A stretch of 64,000 bases of DNA from Pseudomonas cuatrocienegasensis (GCF_900110925.1 NZ_FOFP01000018.1:4894-68893); one strand, 5' to 3'; counted from the first letter of the stretch, positions 23,995 through 33,501 are shown. Notes: generated by a model not told the origin, from the letters alone. A program made the numbers and translations.

Positions 23995-25977
23995 TTACGC
24001 GCCAGTTGGGCTCGGGATTACTGGTGAAGTATTACGATTGAGCAGGTTACGCAGCTGATCTTTGTCTTCTGCGCTCAGCTCGCTTTGACGCGCTTTACGC
24101 AGCAGATGTTCCAGGCTGCGCTCACGTTGGCGGGCGACAAGACTAGTTATAGTGTCGAAAAACTGTTGTTCAAGGTTATCGGCTGAAATCAGCCATTCCT
24201 TTTCCGCCAGCGCCCGTAACAAGCGGCCCTGCTCGGTGCCGTGCCAGCGTGCAATCAGCTGCAATGAGCGCAGCTTGGGGTTTTTCTGCAGGGCGCCGAG
24301 CAGGGCGACCAGCAATTGGGCGTAGGTGTCGTCTTCGGCAGCGAAGTGGCTGACGTCCTCGACATTCTGCGCCAATTCCGGGTGGTGCAGCAGGGTGCGC
24401 AGTGCGCTCAGGTGCGGCGATTCGACGCTCACGGCGGTGCGTGGTGCGCGCGGAGCGAATTCGCCCTGGCCCTGGCGGCTCCATTTGCCACCGTCTTTTT
24501 TCCAGTTGCCCTTGCCTTTGCCGGCGCTGCGCTCGAAGGCTGGCGGCGGGCTGGGGTTTTCGTATTCGTTGTTGCTGGGGACGGCGTCGTAATAGGCGCT
24601 GTCCGGTATGTCCGGGTAGCTGGGTGGGCCGTCGTGTCCGGTGCTGGGCGCTGCGGCGCTCGTTGTGCGCGGTGCGGCGGACAGCTGGCTAAGGGCCTCG
24701 CCATTGAGACCGGTGATTTCGCTCAGGCGCTGGCGCATCAGGGTGCGCAGGTTGTTGCCGGGGATCTTGTCGATCAGCGGCGCGGCCAGGGTTACCAGGT
24801 GCGCCTTGCCTTCCAGGGAGCGCGGGTCGGCTTCTTCGCTGAGTTGCTGGAAGAAGTAGTCGGCCAGGGGCTGGGCGTGCTGGTTGATGCGCGCGCGGAA
24901 AGCGTCGGTGCCTTCGCTGCGCACCAGGGTGTCCGGGTCTTCGCCGTCGGGCAGAAACAAGAAGCGCGCGCGGCGGCCGTCCTGCAGGCTCGGCAGGGTT
25001 GCCTCGAGGGCGCGCCAGGCGGCGTTGCGCCCGGCGGCGTCGCCGTCGAAGCAGAACAGCACGCTGGGGACCAGGCGGAACAGGCGGCGCAGGTGTTCTT
25101 CGCTGGTGGCGGTGCCGAGGGTGGCGACGGCGTTGCGCAGGCCTTGCTGGGCCAGGGCGATGACGTCCATGTAGCCTTCGACCACCATGATTTCATCGAG
25201 GTCGCGGTTGCTCTTGCGTGCCTCGTACAGGCCGTAGAGTTCCTGGCCCTTGTGAAATACCGGGGTTTCCGGGGAGTTCAGGTACTTGGGTTTGTCGTCG
25301 CCCAGCACTCGGCCGCCAAAGGCGATGACCCGGCCGCGGCTGTCGCGAATGGGGAAGATCACCCGATCGCGGAAGCGGTCGTAGCGTTTGCCGCTGTCGG
25401 CGTTTTCCACCAGCAGGCCGGCGTCGATCATGGCTTTTTGCTGCAGGGTATCGCTGGCCAGGTGCTTGAGCAGGTTGTCCCACCCTGGTGGGGCGAAGCC
25501 CAGGCCGAAGTCGCGGGCGATCTCACCGGTCAGGCCGCGGCCCTTGAGGTAGTCGACGGCGGCGCGGCGCTGGGGGTGGCTCTTGAGCGCTTGGCGGTAG
25601 TAGTCGGCGGCGGCGCTCAGCAGCGGGTAGAGCGGTGAGTCGGTGGGCTGGCGCGGCTTGCTGGGGCGGCCGTTGTCTTCGCGCGGGATTTCCATGCCGG
25701 CGCGCTTGGCCAGGTCCTCGATCGCCTGGGGGAAGTCCAGTTGGTCGTGGTCCATGACGAACCCCAGGGCGTTGCCGCCGGCGCCGCAACCAAAGCAGTA
25801 ATAGAACTGCTTGTCCGGGCTGACGCTGAACGAGGGGGTCTTTTCTTTGTGGAACGGGCAGCAGGCGGTGTAGTTCTTGCCGGCTTTTTTCAGCTGGATG
25901 CGCGAAGACACCACGTCGACGATGTCGGTGCGGTTGAGCAGGTCATCGATAAAGGACTGTGGGATCAGGCCGGCCAT
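23995..25977 (-). CDS. dnaG: DNA primase
   Basis: A 660-residue primase that makes RNA primers for replication with DnaB helicase. The CHC2 zinc finger uses C40-H43-C61-C64 (CCPFHKEKTPSF, YYCFGCGAGG). The catalytic core and TOPRIM follow (IMVVEGYMDVIAL, VLFCFDGDAAGRNA, LPDGEDPD). A flexible linker rich in Pro, Ser and Gly (about 430-510) precedes the C-terminal DnaB-binding helical bundle. It sits 67 bp upstream of rpoD in the same operon, after an attenuating hairpin that separates it from rpsU. The ribosome site is weak, as expected for low DnaG levels. Confidence 0.98.
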   Translation of the reverse strand: MAGLIPQSFIDDLLNRTDIVDVVSSRIQLKKAGKNYTACCPFHKEKTPSFSVSPDKQFYYCFGCGAGGNALGFVMDHDQLDFPQAIEDLAKRAGMEIPREDNGRPSKPRQPTDSPLYPLLSAAADYYRQALKSHPQRRAAVDYLKGRGLTGEIARDFGLGFAPPGWDNLLKHLASDTLQQKAMIDAGLLVENADSGKRYDRFRDRVIFPIRDSRGRVIAFGGRVLGDDKPKYLNSPETPVFHKGQELYGLYEARKSNRDLDEIMVVEGYMDVIALAQQGLRNAVATLGTATSEEHLRRLFRLVPSVLFCFDGDAAGRNAAWRALEATLPSLQDGRRARFLFLPDGEDPDTLVRSEGTDAFRARINQHAQPLADYFFQQLSEEADPRSLEGKAHLVTLAAPLIDKIPGNNLRTLMRQRLSEITGLNGEALSQLSAAPRTTSAAAPSTGHDGPPSYPDIPDSAYYDAVPSNNEYENPSPPPAFERSAGKGKGNWKKDGGKWSRQGQGEFAPRAPRTAVSVESPHLSALRTLLHHPELAQNVEDVSHFAAEDDTYAQLLVALLGALQKNPKLRSLQLIARWHGTEQGRLLRALAEKEWLISADNLEQQFFDTITSLVARQRERSLEHLLRKARQSELSAEDKDQLRNLLNRNTSPVIPSPTGA

Positions 25978-26033
25978 AGGTGCTCAGAATACTGCCGTGC
26001 GAGGCGGCTGGACAGGTCGGGCAGAAACTAAAA

Positions 26034-26067
26034 GACTCCGATCGTCACCCGAGGGTGGCGCGGAGTC
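26034..26067 (-). terminator. Attenuating terminator between rpsU and dnaG
   Basis: Minus-strand hairpin with outer stem GACTCCG/CGGAGTC and inner CACCC/GGGTG, followed by TTTT. In E. coli a partial terminator occupies the same place and lets rpsU be expressed more than dnaG; the same role is inferred here. A second GC-rich hairpin lies at about 26078-26094. Confidence 0.75.
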
Positions 26068-26118
26068 CTTGAGCGACGCCCGGACAAGCCGGGCGCAGGG
26101 CGTTACGCGTGTACGGTA

Positions 26119-26334
26119 TTAGTACAGGCGGACGCTGCGACGCTGCTCGCGTTGTACTTTCTTCGCGTGACGCTTAACTGCGGCTGCAGCCTTGCGCTTA
26201 CGCTCGGAAGTCGGTTTTTCATAGAATTCGCGGCTACGAACTTCAGCCAGAACACCGGCTTTTTCGCAGGAGCGCTTGAAACGACGCAGAGCTACGTCGA
26301 AGGGTTCGTTCTCTTTAACTTTGACGGCTGGCAT
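26119..26334 (-). CDS. rpsU: 30S ribosomal protein S21
   Basis: A 71-residue, very basic ribosomal protein of the small subunit, needed for initiation-competent 30S particles. It begins PAVKVKENEPFDVALRRFKR, contains GVLAEVRSREFYEKPTSERK and ends with an Arg-rich tail. The start at 26334 follows the conserved N-terminus; upstream in-frame readings are non-homologous. First gene of the rpsU-dnaG-rpoD operon, divergent from tsaD; the shared 210-bp region must hold both promoters. Confidence 0.98.
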   Translation of the reverse strand: MPAVKVKENEPFDVALRRFKRSCEKAGVLAEVRSREFYEKPTSERKRKAAAAVKRHAKKVQREQRRSVRLY

Positions 26335-26544
26335 CCAGGGCGTACCTTCTTTATTACCGGGGGTAACGTTGCTCCTGGCAAATGGCGCTGGAGAACGTAG
26401 GTTTTTAAGGGTTGCGGATGTTACCGTCTCATCGCCCGGAATGCAAAGCCTCTGATCGAAAACCGCTAGGCGGCGTGCGGGGCTGGCCATTATCATGCGC
26501 GGCTTGCGTGATTACGCCCCCCTTTTTGAATGAAGGCGACCGCC

Positions 26545-27570
26545 ATGTTGGTACTGGGACTGGAAACCTCCTGCGATGAAACCGGTGTCGCGCTCTATGA
26601 CAGTGAGCGCGGCCTGCTGGCCGATGCCCTGTTCAGCCAGATCGACCTGCACCGCGTCTATGGCGGCGTGGTGCCTGAGCTGGCCTCGCGTGACCACGTC
26701 AAACGCATGCTGCCGCTGATCCGCCAGGTGCTCGAGGAGGCCGGCTGCACGGCCGCGCAGATCGACGCTGTGGCCTATACCGCCGGCCCCGGGCTGGTTG
26801 GCGCGTTGCTGGTCGGTGCGTCCTGCGCCCAGGCGATGGCGTTCGCCTGGGGCGTGCCGGCGCTCGGTGTTCACCATATGGAAGGTCACTTGCTGGCGCC
26901 GATGCTGGAGGCCACACCGCCGGCGTTTCCGTTCGTCGCCTTGCTGGTTTCCGGCGGCCATACCCAACTGGTTCGCGTCGATGGCATCGGCCAGTACCAA
27001 CTGCTCGGCGAGTCCCTGGACGATGCGGCTGGGGAGGCGTTCGACAAGACTGCCAAGCTGATGGGCCTGCCGTATCCCGGCGGCCCCGAGATCGCCCGTA
27101 TCGCCGAGGCCGGTGTGGCGGGGCGCTTCGTCTTCCCCCGGCCGATGACCGATCGCCCCGGGCTGGACTTCAGCTTCAGCGGCCTCAAGACCTTTACTTT
27201 GAACACCTGGCAGCAGTGTCAGGCCAGCGGCGACGACAGCGAGCAGACCCGTTGCGATGTGGCCCACGCGTTCCAGCAGGCGGTGGTCGATACCCTGACC
27301 ATCAAGTGCCGCCGCGCGCTCAAGCAGACCGGCCTGAACAGCCTGGTGATCGCCGGCGGCGTCAGCGCCAACAAGGCCTTGCGGCAGTCCCTGGAGCAGA
27401 TGCTCGGCTCGATCAATGGGCAGGTATTCTATGCACGTCCGGCGTTCTGCACCGACAATGGCGCCATGATCGCCTACGCCGGTTGCCAGCGTCTGCTGGC
27501 TGGCCAGCATGAAGATTTGAGCATCAGCGTGCAGGCGCGCTGGCCGATGGAGCAGTTGCCGGCACTGTGA
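26545..27570 (+). CDS. tsaD: tRNA N6-threonylcarbamoyladenosine transferase TsaD
   Basis: A 341-residue Kae1/Qri7-family protein that transfers the threonylcarbamoyl group to A37 of ANN-decoding tRNAs together with TsaB and TsaE. The metal-binding HHMEGHLLAP (HxxxH), VLGLETSCDETG at the N-terminus, LLVSGGHTQLV, and FSGLKT are all present; the C-terminal part has FCTDNGAMIAYAG. Start 26545 is chosen over the in-frame ATG at 26530 because AAGG lies eight bases ahead and length equals the family's. Convergent with plsY, 8 bp apart. Confidence 0.97.
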   Translation: MLVLGLETSCDETGVALYDSERGLLADALFSQIDLHRVYGGVVPELASRDHVKRMLPLIRQVLEEAGCTAAQIDAVAYTAGPGLVGALLVGASCAQAMAFAWGVPALGVHHMEGHLLAPMLEATPPAFPFVALLVSGGHTQLVRVDGIGQYQLLGESLDDAAGEAFDKTAKLMGLPYPGGPEIARIAEAGVAGRFVFPRPMTDRPGLDFSFSGLKTFTLNTWQQCQASGDDSEQTRCDVAHAFQQAVVDTLTIKCRRALKQTGLNSLVIAGGVSANKALRQSLEQMLGSINGQVFYARPAFCTDNGAMIAYAGCQRLLAGQHEDLSISVQARWPMEQLPAL

Positions 27571-27578
27571 ACCGCTGG

Positions 27579-28148
27579 TTAGAAGTGTCGTTCCCGCCCG
27601 GCGAACAGGTCGCGTAGATTGCTGCGGTGGCGCCAGACGATCAGCCCACAGAGCACGCACATCGGCAACAAGGCAGCCGGTTGCTGCCAGGCCAGCAGTG
27701 GCAGGGTCAGCGGCGTGGCGATCAGCGCCGCGAGGGAGCTGGTGCGAGTCATGATGAAGGTCAACAGCCAGGCGGCGATGGCCAGCAGCGCTGCTGGCGG
27801 GTAAAGCCCCAGTAACATGCCGGCAGCGGTGGCGACACCCTTGCCGCCACGGAAGCGGAAGTACAGGGGGTAGAGGTGACCAATCACCGCTGCCAGGCCC
27901 AGCCAGGCTTGTTGTTGCAGGCTGAAACCGAGCAGTTTGGCCAGCAGTACCGGCAGCAGGCCTTTGAGCAGGTCGCCGAGCAGGGTGAGAATCGCCAGCT
28001 TGCGACCGGCGACGCGTAGCATGTTGGTCGCGCCGGGGTTGCCCGAACCGCTGATGCGCGGGTCGGCACGCCCGGCCAGGCGACTGAGCAGGATGGCGAA
28101 GGACAGGGAGCCGAGCAGGTAGGCGAGGATCGCCAGCAACCAAAACAT
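27579..28148 (-). CDS. plsY: Glycerol-3-phosphate acyltransferase PlsY
   Basis: A 189-residue integral membrane enzyme that acylates glycerol-3-phosphate with acyl-phosphate from PlsX, the first step of phospholipid synthesis. Five hydrophobic segments are seen. Family motifs SGSGNPGATNMLR, FRGGKGVATAAG and the C-terminal WRHRSNLRDL are intact. The start at 28148 gives the usual length; an ATG three codons earlier is possible. Divergent from folB. Confidence 0.96.
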   Translation of the reverse strand: MFWLLAILAYLLGSLSFAILLSRLAGRADPRISGSGNPGATNMLRVAGRKLAILTLLGDLLKGLLPVLLAKLLGFSLQQQAWLGLAAVIGHLYPLYFRFRGGKGVATAAGMLLGLYPPAALLAIAAWLLTFIMTRTSSLAALIATPLTLPLLAWQQPAALLPMCVLCGLIVWRHRSNLRDLFAGRERHF

Positions 28149-28221
28149 GGTAACCATTCCGGGCATGGGATGGCCGATTCTAACGAGGTGCGACGCCCTT
28201 GTCGTGCCGTGGAGAGCGTGC

Positions 28222-28578
28222 TTGGACACAGTCTTTATTCAGGGTCTGGAAGTCGATACGGTGATTGGTGCCTACGACTGGGAACGGACCATCCGCCAGT
28301 GCCTGAGCCTTGACCTGCAGTTCGCCTGGGACAACCGCGCGGCGGCGGTCGACGATGACCTGAGCAAGGCCCTGGACTACGCTGCGGTGTCCGCGCGGAT
28401 CCAGGCCTTCGCTACGGATTCGAGCTTTATCCTGGTGGAAACCTTCGCCGAACGTCTGGCTGCGGTGCTGATGAGCGAGTTCCAGATTCCCTGGCTGCGG
28501 CTGAAACTGACCAAGCCGGGTGCCGTGCCGGCTGCCCGTGGCGGTGTCGGCGTGGAGATCGAGCGCGGATGTCGCTGA
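28222..28578 (+). CDS. folB: Dihydroneopterin aldolase, TTG start
   Basis: A 118-residue enzyme of folate synthesis that cleaves 7,8-dihydroneopterin to 6-hydroxymethyl-dihydropterin and glycolaldehyde. The N-terminal DTVFIQGLEVDTVIGAYDWE and catalytic Lys region LRLKLTKPGAVPAA are typical. No ATG lies at the right place; TTG at 28222 with GGAG eight bases ahead gives the normal N-terminus. Overlaps folK by 10 nt, so the two consecutive steps are coupled. Confidence 0.94.
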   Translation: MDTVFIQGLEVDTVIGAYDWERTIRQCLSLDLQFAWDNRAAAVDDDLSKALDYAAVSARIQAFATDSSFILVETFAERLAAVLMSEFQIPWLRLKLTKPGAVPAARGGVGVEIERGCR

Positions 28579-29102
28579 CCCCGGTTCTGCTCGGGCTCGG
28601 CAGCAATATCGAGCGCGAACCCCATTTGTGCGCCGGGCTCGATGCCCTGGCCGAGCTGCTGACCGACATGCGCTGCTCGCCGGTGTTCGAGAGCCAGGCG
28701 GTCGGCATCAAGAGTGGGCCTTTCTATAATCTGGTAGTGGCCGGGCAGTGCGCGTTATCGCTGCGCGACCTGGACCGCCGGCTGAAATTCATCGAGGCCG
28801 ATAACGGCCGCTACGCACCGGACCGCAAGGGCTTGCCACTGGATATCGACGTGCTGCTGTACGGCGACCTGGTCGGCAACTTCGATGGGTTGATCCTGCC
28901 GCGGGCGGAGATTCTGCGTAATGCCTTCGTGTTGCGCCCGCTGGCGCTGCTGGTGCCTGAGCGCCTGCACCCGGGTGAGCAGCGCAGTTTTGCGGATTTG
29001 TGGCAGGCGGCGCAGATCGATCAGCAACTGCAACCGGTGGCCTTCCAGTGGCGTGATCGCGAGTTGACCCCGGCGGAGCTGCTGCAGGGGCATTCTTCGT
29101 AG
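28569..29102 (+). CDS. folK: 6-hydroxymethyl-dihydropterin pyrophosphokinase (FolK-like)
   Basis: A 177-residue HPPK-family protein; the enzyme transfers pyrophosphate from ATP to the product of FolB. Motifs VLLGLGSNIEREP, SPVFESQAVG, PFYNLVV and the ATP/metal-binding PLDIDVLLYGD (normally DLDILLY) are present. The gene corresponds to PA0583 by position. Whether it is the main FolK or a paralogue (Pseudomonas may carry another next to panB) cannot be seen here. Confidence 0.85.
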   Translation: MSLTPVLLGLGSNIEREPHLCAGLDALAELLTDMRCSPVFESQAVGIKSGPFYNLVVAGQCALSLRDLDRRLKFIEADNGRYAPDRKGLPLDIDVLLYGDLVGNFDGLILPRAEILRNAFVLRPLALLVPERLHPGEQRSFADLWQAAQIDQQLQPVAFQWRDRELTPAELLQGHSS

Positions 29103-29152
29103 CCTGGTGTGGCGGGTGCCATCCGGGCGATTTTGCTTAGATCGTGCAGACG

Positions 29153-29247
29153 CTATCGCGAATAAATTCGCTCCTACAAAAAACCACCAGCCTGTCGCCC
29201 GAATGCAGGCGCAACACAAAACCTGTAGGAGCGAATTTATTCGCGAT
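29153..29247. repeat. Inverted pair of REP sequences, one inside the cca 3' end
   Basis: Two REP cores (CGCGAATAAATTCGCTCC, then TACA) face each other, the first at about 29156-29177 and the inverted one at about 29223-29247. The second overlaps the last codons of cca: the D-R-E-stop of Cca is written by GATCGCGAATAA of the repeat. Confidence 0.8.
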
Positions 29248-30484
29248 CCGGCCCAGGCACGCTCTTAAGGGCCTTGTAGGCTTTGAGCGCTTGCAGGCGT
29301 TCGCGGTTGAGTGCTTCGCCCAGCTCTGCACCTTTGAAGCCCTTCTCCAGCAAGGGTTTGACTGCGACCTGGCGCGCCACATCGGCGGCGCCGAGCAGGT
29401 AGGCGGCTTGGGGGTAGTCGCGCTGCTCGAGGCCAGTGCGGCCGCGGGCATCCATCTCGCAGGCGGCGACGAAGGTCTCGAAGCGCTGCGGGCGGCGGTA
29501 GACGTCGAAGCGTTGCAGCAGCTCAAGCAAAGTCGAGGCCTTGAGCTCCAGGGCGCGATGGCCGTGGGTGTGAAACTCGCCCACCAGCAGCGCCAGTTCG
29601 GCGCAGTCACGCGGCACCTTGCAGCGCTCGTTGATGGCCTGTATCAGGCGTACGCCCCGGTGTTCGTGGGCGATATGCCGGGGCCACTCAGCCTCGGGTG
29701 TGAGTCCCTTGCCCACGTCATGCAGCAGGCAGGCCCAGCGCACCTCTAGCGGCTGCGCATGCTCGGCACATTGGCGCAGCACGGCGAGCACATGGGCGCC
29801 GGTGTCGATTTCCGGGTGATGGGCCGGCGGTTGCTGCACGCCGAACAGCGCGTCGACTTCCGGCAGCAGCGCCGCCAGGGCGCCGCAGGCGCGCAGCACC
29901 TCGATAAACACATCCGGGCGCGGCTCCATAAGGGCGCGGGAGATTTCCTTCCAGCTGCGTTCAGGGGTGAGCGCGCTCAGTTCGCCTGACTCGCTCAGCT
30001 CGCGCATCAGCGCCAGGGTTTCATCGGCAACGCGAAAGCCCAGGGGGGCATAGCGCGCGGCAAAGCGCGCTACGCGCAAGACGCGCAGCGGGTCCTCGGC
30101 GAACGCTGGGGAGACATGGCGCAGCAGGCGCGCCTGCAGGTCGCGCTGGCCGCCATGCGGGTCGATGACTTGGCCGTGGTCATCTTCGGCCATGGCATTG
30201 ACCGTGAGATCGCGGCGAATCAGGTCGTCTTCCAGGGTGACATCGGGGCTGGCGTAAAAGGTAAAGCCGCCATAACCGCGGCCGCTCTTGCGCTCGGTGC
30301 GTGCCAGGGCATATTCCTCGCCGGTCTGCGGGTGCAGGAACACCGGGAAATCCGCGCCGACCGGGCGATAGCCCAGGGCCTGCATCTGCTCGGCCGTGGC
30401 GCCGACCACCACCCAGTCCACCTCGGTGATCGGGCGCTGCAACAGGCGGTCGCGCACGGCGCCGCCCACTCTATAAATCTGCAT
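29237..30484 (-). CDS. cca: CCA tRNA nucleotidyltransferase (multifunctional)
   Basis: A 415-residue class II enzyme that adds or repairs the 3' CCA of tRNAs. The N-terminal nucleotidyltransferase has GGAVRDRLLQRPITEVDWVV (G-x-x-R-D and E-x-D), then RRDLTVNAMA and the ERxxxE region. A C-terminal HD domain (CLLHDVGKGLTPEAEWPRHI) indicates added phosphohydrolase activity, as in the E. coli enzyme. The last residues derive from a REP sequence, so the C-terminus may differ slightly from relatives. Monocistronic by appearance. Confidence 0.96.
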   Translation of the reverse strand: MQIYRVGGAVRDRLLQRPITEVDWVVVGATAEQMQALGYRPVGADFPVFLHPQTGEEYALARTERKSGRGYGGFTFYASPDVTLEDDLIRRDLTVNAMAEDDHGQVIDPHGGQRDLQARLLRHVSPAFAEDPLRVLRVARFAARYAPLGFRVADETLALMRELSESGELSALTPERSWKEISRALMEPRPDVFIEVLRACGALAALLPEVDALFGVQQPPAHHPEIDTGAHVLAVLRQCAEHAQPLEVRWACLLHDVGKGLTPEAEWPRHIAHEHRGVRLIQAINERCKVPRDCAELALLVGEFHTHGHRALELKASTLLELLQRFDVYRRPQRFETFVAACEMDARGRTGLEQRDYPQAAYLLGAADVARQVAVKPLLEKGFKGAELGEALNRERLQALKAYKALKSVPGPDRE

Positions 30485-30562
30485 GGTTACCTCCGTTGGC
30501 GCAGAGGATACCGGTTGTGCCCTGTACAGGTGTAGCGCGGCGGGCCCTGGTGGGCCCGGCGC

Positions 30563-32134
30563 TCAGATCGGCGGGATGATTAGATCCAGACGCGGGTAGT
30601 CGCCGTCTGGGCTGCTGTCGGCCCGCGGCGGGACATGGTGGGTATTGACCAGTTGATCGCCTTGCAGGGTTTCCAGGTGGATGTCGAAGCCCCAGAGGCG
30701 ATGCAGGTGCTTGAGCACTTCCTCGGTGGAGGCGCCCAGGGGTTTGCGGTCGTGCTGCTGGTGACGCAGGGTCAGCGAGCGGTCGCCGCGACGGTCGATG
30801 CTCCAGATCTGCACATTGGGTTCGCGGTTGCCCAGGTTGTACTGCGCGGCCAGGGTCTCGCGGATGGCGCGGTAGCCGATTTCGTCATGGATCGCCGGCA
30901 CGCTCAGTTCGTCCTTCTGGTCGTCGTCGAGCACGCTGAACAGCTTGAGGTCGCGGATCACCTTGGGTGAGAGGTACTGCAGGATAAAGCTTTCGTCCTT
31001 GAAGCTGTTCATGGCGAATTTCAGGGTGCTGAGCCAGTCGCTGCCGGCAATGTCCGGGAACCAGTGGCGGTCCTCTTCGGTGGGCGCCTCGCAGATACGG
31101 CGGATGTCGCGGTACATGGCAAAGCCCAGGGCGTAGGGGTTGATGCCGCTGTAGTAGGGGCTGTCGAAGGCCGGTTGGTAGACCACGCTGGTGTGCGACT
31201 GGAGGAACTCCATCATAAAGCCGTCGGTGACCAGGCCTTCGTCGTACAGGTCGTTCATCAGGGTGTAGTGCCAGAAGGTCGCCCAGCCTTCGTTCATCAC
31301 CTGGGTCTGGCGCTGCGGGTAGAAGTACTGGGCGATCTTGCGCACGATGCGCACGATCTCGCGCTGCCAGGGCTCCAGCAGGGGCGCGTGTTTTTCCAGG
31401 AAATAGAGGATGTTTTCCTGGGGTTCGGCGGGGAAGCGCTTGTTGTCCTTGTCGCCGCCTTTGCTGGCGCTTTTCGGGATGGTGCGCCACAGGTCGTTGA
31501 TCTGCTTTTGCAGGTGCTCTTCGCGGTCCTTCATGCGCCGCCGTTCTTCCTCGGCGGAAATCGGGTAGGGGCGTTTGTAGCGGTCCACGCCGTAGTTCAT
31601 CAGGGCATGACAGGAGTCGATCAGGTCCTCCACCGCGTCGATGCCGTGGCGCTCTTCGCATTGGGTGATGTACTGCTTGGCGAACACCAGATAATCGATG
31701 ATCGAACTGGCATCGGTCCAGGTACGGAACAGGTAGTTGCCCTTGAAGAAGCTGTTGTGGCCGTAGCAGGCGTGGGCGATCACCAGGGCCTGCATGCAGA
31801 TGGTGTTTTCTTCCATCAGGTAGGCGATGCAGGGGTCGGAGTTGATCACGATTTCGTAGGCCAGGCCCATCTGCCCGCGCTTGTAGCCCTTCTCGGTGGC
31901 GAGGAATTGCTTGCCGTAGGACCAGTGGTGATAGCCCAGGGGCATGCCGACCGAGGCGTAGGCGTCCATCATCTGCTCGGCGGTGATCACCTCGATCTGG
32001 TTGGGGTAGGTGTCCAGCGCATAGCGCTCGGCGAGCCGGCCGATTTCCTTGTCGTAGGCGCGGATCAGCTCGAAGGTCCATTCCGAGCCGGTCGACAGGG
32101 GTTGGCGCAGATGGGCGCCCTCACGCTTGCTCAT
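30563..32134 (-). CDS. SpoVR family protein
   Basis: A 523-residue cytoplasmic protein of the SpoVR/YcgB family, matching PA0586. Typical blocks are MNEGWATFWHYTLMNDLYDE (about residue 277), INPYALGFAMYRDIRRICE and HQQHDRKPLG near the C-terminus. Biochemical function is unknown; in enterobacteria and Pseudomonas the gene is coexpressed with yeaG (prkA) and yeaH in stationary or nitrogen-limited cells. Start overlaps the yeaH stop by 4 nt. Confidence 0.95.
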   Translation of the reverse strand: MSKREGAHLRQPLSTGSEWTFELIRAYDKEIGRLAERYALDTYPNQIEVITAEQMMDAYASVGMPLGYHHWSYGKQFLATEKGYKRGQMGLAYEIVINSDPCIAYLMEENTICMQALVIAHACYGHNSFFKGNYLFRTWTDASSIIDYLVFAKQYITQCEERHGIDAVEDLIDSCHALMNYGVDRYKRPYPISAEEERRRMKDREEHLQKQINDLWRTIPKSASKGGDKDNKRFPAEPQENILYFLEKHAPLLEPWQREIVRIVRKIAQYFYPQRQTQVMNEGWATFWHYTLMNDLYDEGLVTDGFMMEFLQSHTSVVYQPAFDSPYYSGINPYALGFAMYRDIRRICEAPTEEDRHWFPDIAGSDWLSTLKFAMNSFKDESFILQYLSPKVIRDLKLFSVLDDDQKDELSVPAIHDEIGYRAIRETLAAQYNLGNREPNVQIWSIDRRGDRSLTLRHQQHDRKPLGASTEEVLKHLHRLWGFDIHLETLQGDQLVNTHHVPPRADSSPDGDYPRLDLIIPPI

Positions 32135-33402
32135 GTGGCGAGCCTCCGCTGGAAGAGTTCGCGAAACACCGGGTAGATGTCCCCGGCCGACACCAGTTGT
32201 TGCTGGGCGAAGGTGTCGGCGAAGGACTCACAGACCTTTTCGTACTCGAACCACAGTGCCTGGTGTTCGCGCGGGGTGATCTCGACATAGGTGAAGTACT
32301 GCACGAACGGCATGATCTGCTTGGTCAGGATGTCGCGGCAGATCGGTGAGTCGTCGTTCCAGTTGTCGCCGTCGGAGGCCTGGGCGGCGTAGATGTTCCA
32401 CTCGTTGACCGGGTAGCGCTCGGCCATGATCTCCTGCATCAGCTTGAGGGCGCTGGAGACGATGGTGCCGCCGGTTTCGCGGGAGTAGAAGAACTCTTCC
32501 TCGTCGACCTCTTTGGCACTGGTGTGGTGGCGGATAAACACCACGTCGATCTTCTCGTAGCTGCGCTTGAGGAACAGGTAAAGGAGGATGAAGAAGCGCT
32601 TGGCGATGTCCTTGGTGGCCTGGGTCATGGAGCCGGAAACGTCCATCAGGCAGAACATCACGGCCTTGGAGCTGGGCTTGGGGTGTTTGACCAGCAGGTT
32701 GTATTTGAGGTCGAAGGTGTCGAGGAAGGGCACGCGATGAATGCGCGCGCTGAGGCGTTCGATTTCCGCCTCGATGGTCTGGATATCGCCGAAGTTATCC
32801 GGCTCCTCGCGTTTCAGGCGCTCCAGTTCGGCTTGGGCTTCGCGCAGTTTGGCGCGACTGGAGCCGGACAGGGCGATACGCCGGGCATGGGCCGAGCGCA
32901 GGGTGCGGACGATGTTGATGCGCGCGGGGTTGCCTTCATTGCTGATGCCGGCGCGCACGGTCTTGAAGGTTTCGACGCCGGTCAGCTGACGCTTGACCAG
33001 GTTGGGCAGCTCGAGGTCCTCGAACATGAAATCGAGAAACTCCTCCTGGGTGATCTGGAAGACGAACTCATCCATGCCGTCCCCGGAGTTGCCCGCCTTG
33101 CCCGCGCCCTTGCCGCCGCCACCGCCTTGCGGGCGGGGAATGCGATCCCCCGTGGTGAACTCGCGGTTGCCGGGGTGCACCGTGGTCTGCCGGCCACCGC
33201 GGCCGTGGTGCAGCACCGGCTCGTCGATGTCGCGGCCGGGAATACTGATTTGCTCGCCGTGCTCCATGTCGGTAATGGAGCGTTTGCTGACCGCGTCTTC
33301 CACGGCCTTTTTGATGTGGTCACGGTAACGCCGCAGGAACCGCTGACGGTTTACCGTGCTCTTGTTCTTGCCGTTCAGACGCCGGTCGATCACATAGCTC
33401 AT
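32131..33402 (-). CDS. yeaH: YeaH/DUF444 VWA-domain protein
   Basis: A 423-residue protein. The C-terminal half is a von Willebrand A-like domain with an intact MIDAS (FCLMDVSGSMTQATK, DxSxS). The N-terminal half is basic, with a Gly-rich linker (about residues 85-105). The ATG at 33402 has GGAGGGG ahead and gives the usual length; the longer reading is not family-like. Central gene of the prkA-yeaH-spoVR operon; probably works with the PrkA kinase. Function otherwise unknown. Confidence 0.94.
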   Translation of the reverse strand: MSYVIDRRLNGKNKSTVNRQRFLRRYRDHIKKAVEDAVSKRSITDMEHGEQISIPGRDIDEPVLHHGRGGRQTTVHPGNREFTTGDRIPRPQGGGGGKGAGKAGNSGDGMDEFVFQITQEEFLDFMFEDLELPNLVKRQLTGVETFKTVRAGISNEGNPARINIVRTLRSAHARRIALSGSSRAKLREAQAELERLKREEPDNFGDIQTIEAEIERLSARIHRVPFLDTFDLKYNLLVKHPKPSSKAVMFCLMDVSGSMTQATKDIAKRFFILLYLFLKRSYEKIDVVFIRHHTSAKEVDEEEFFYSRETGGTIVSSALKLMQEIMAERYPVNEWNIYAAQASDGDNWNDDSPICRDILTKQIMPFVQYFTYVEITPREHQALWFEYEKVCESFADTFAQQQLVSAGDIYPVFRELFQRRLAT

Positions 33403-33501
33403 AAGCCCCTCCGGGGCAGCTATAAGCCGCAAGCTGCACGCTGCAAGTGAAGCGCCGGTGACGCCTGCTTGTCGCGTGAAGCTTGTGGCTTGCCGCTGCT
33501 C

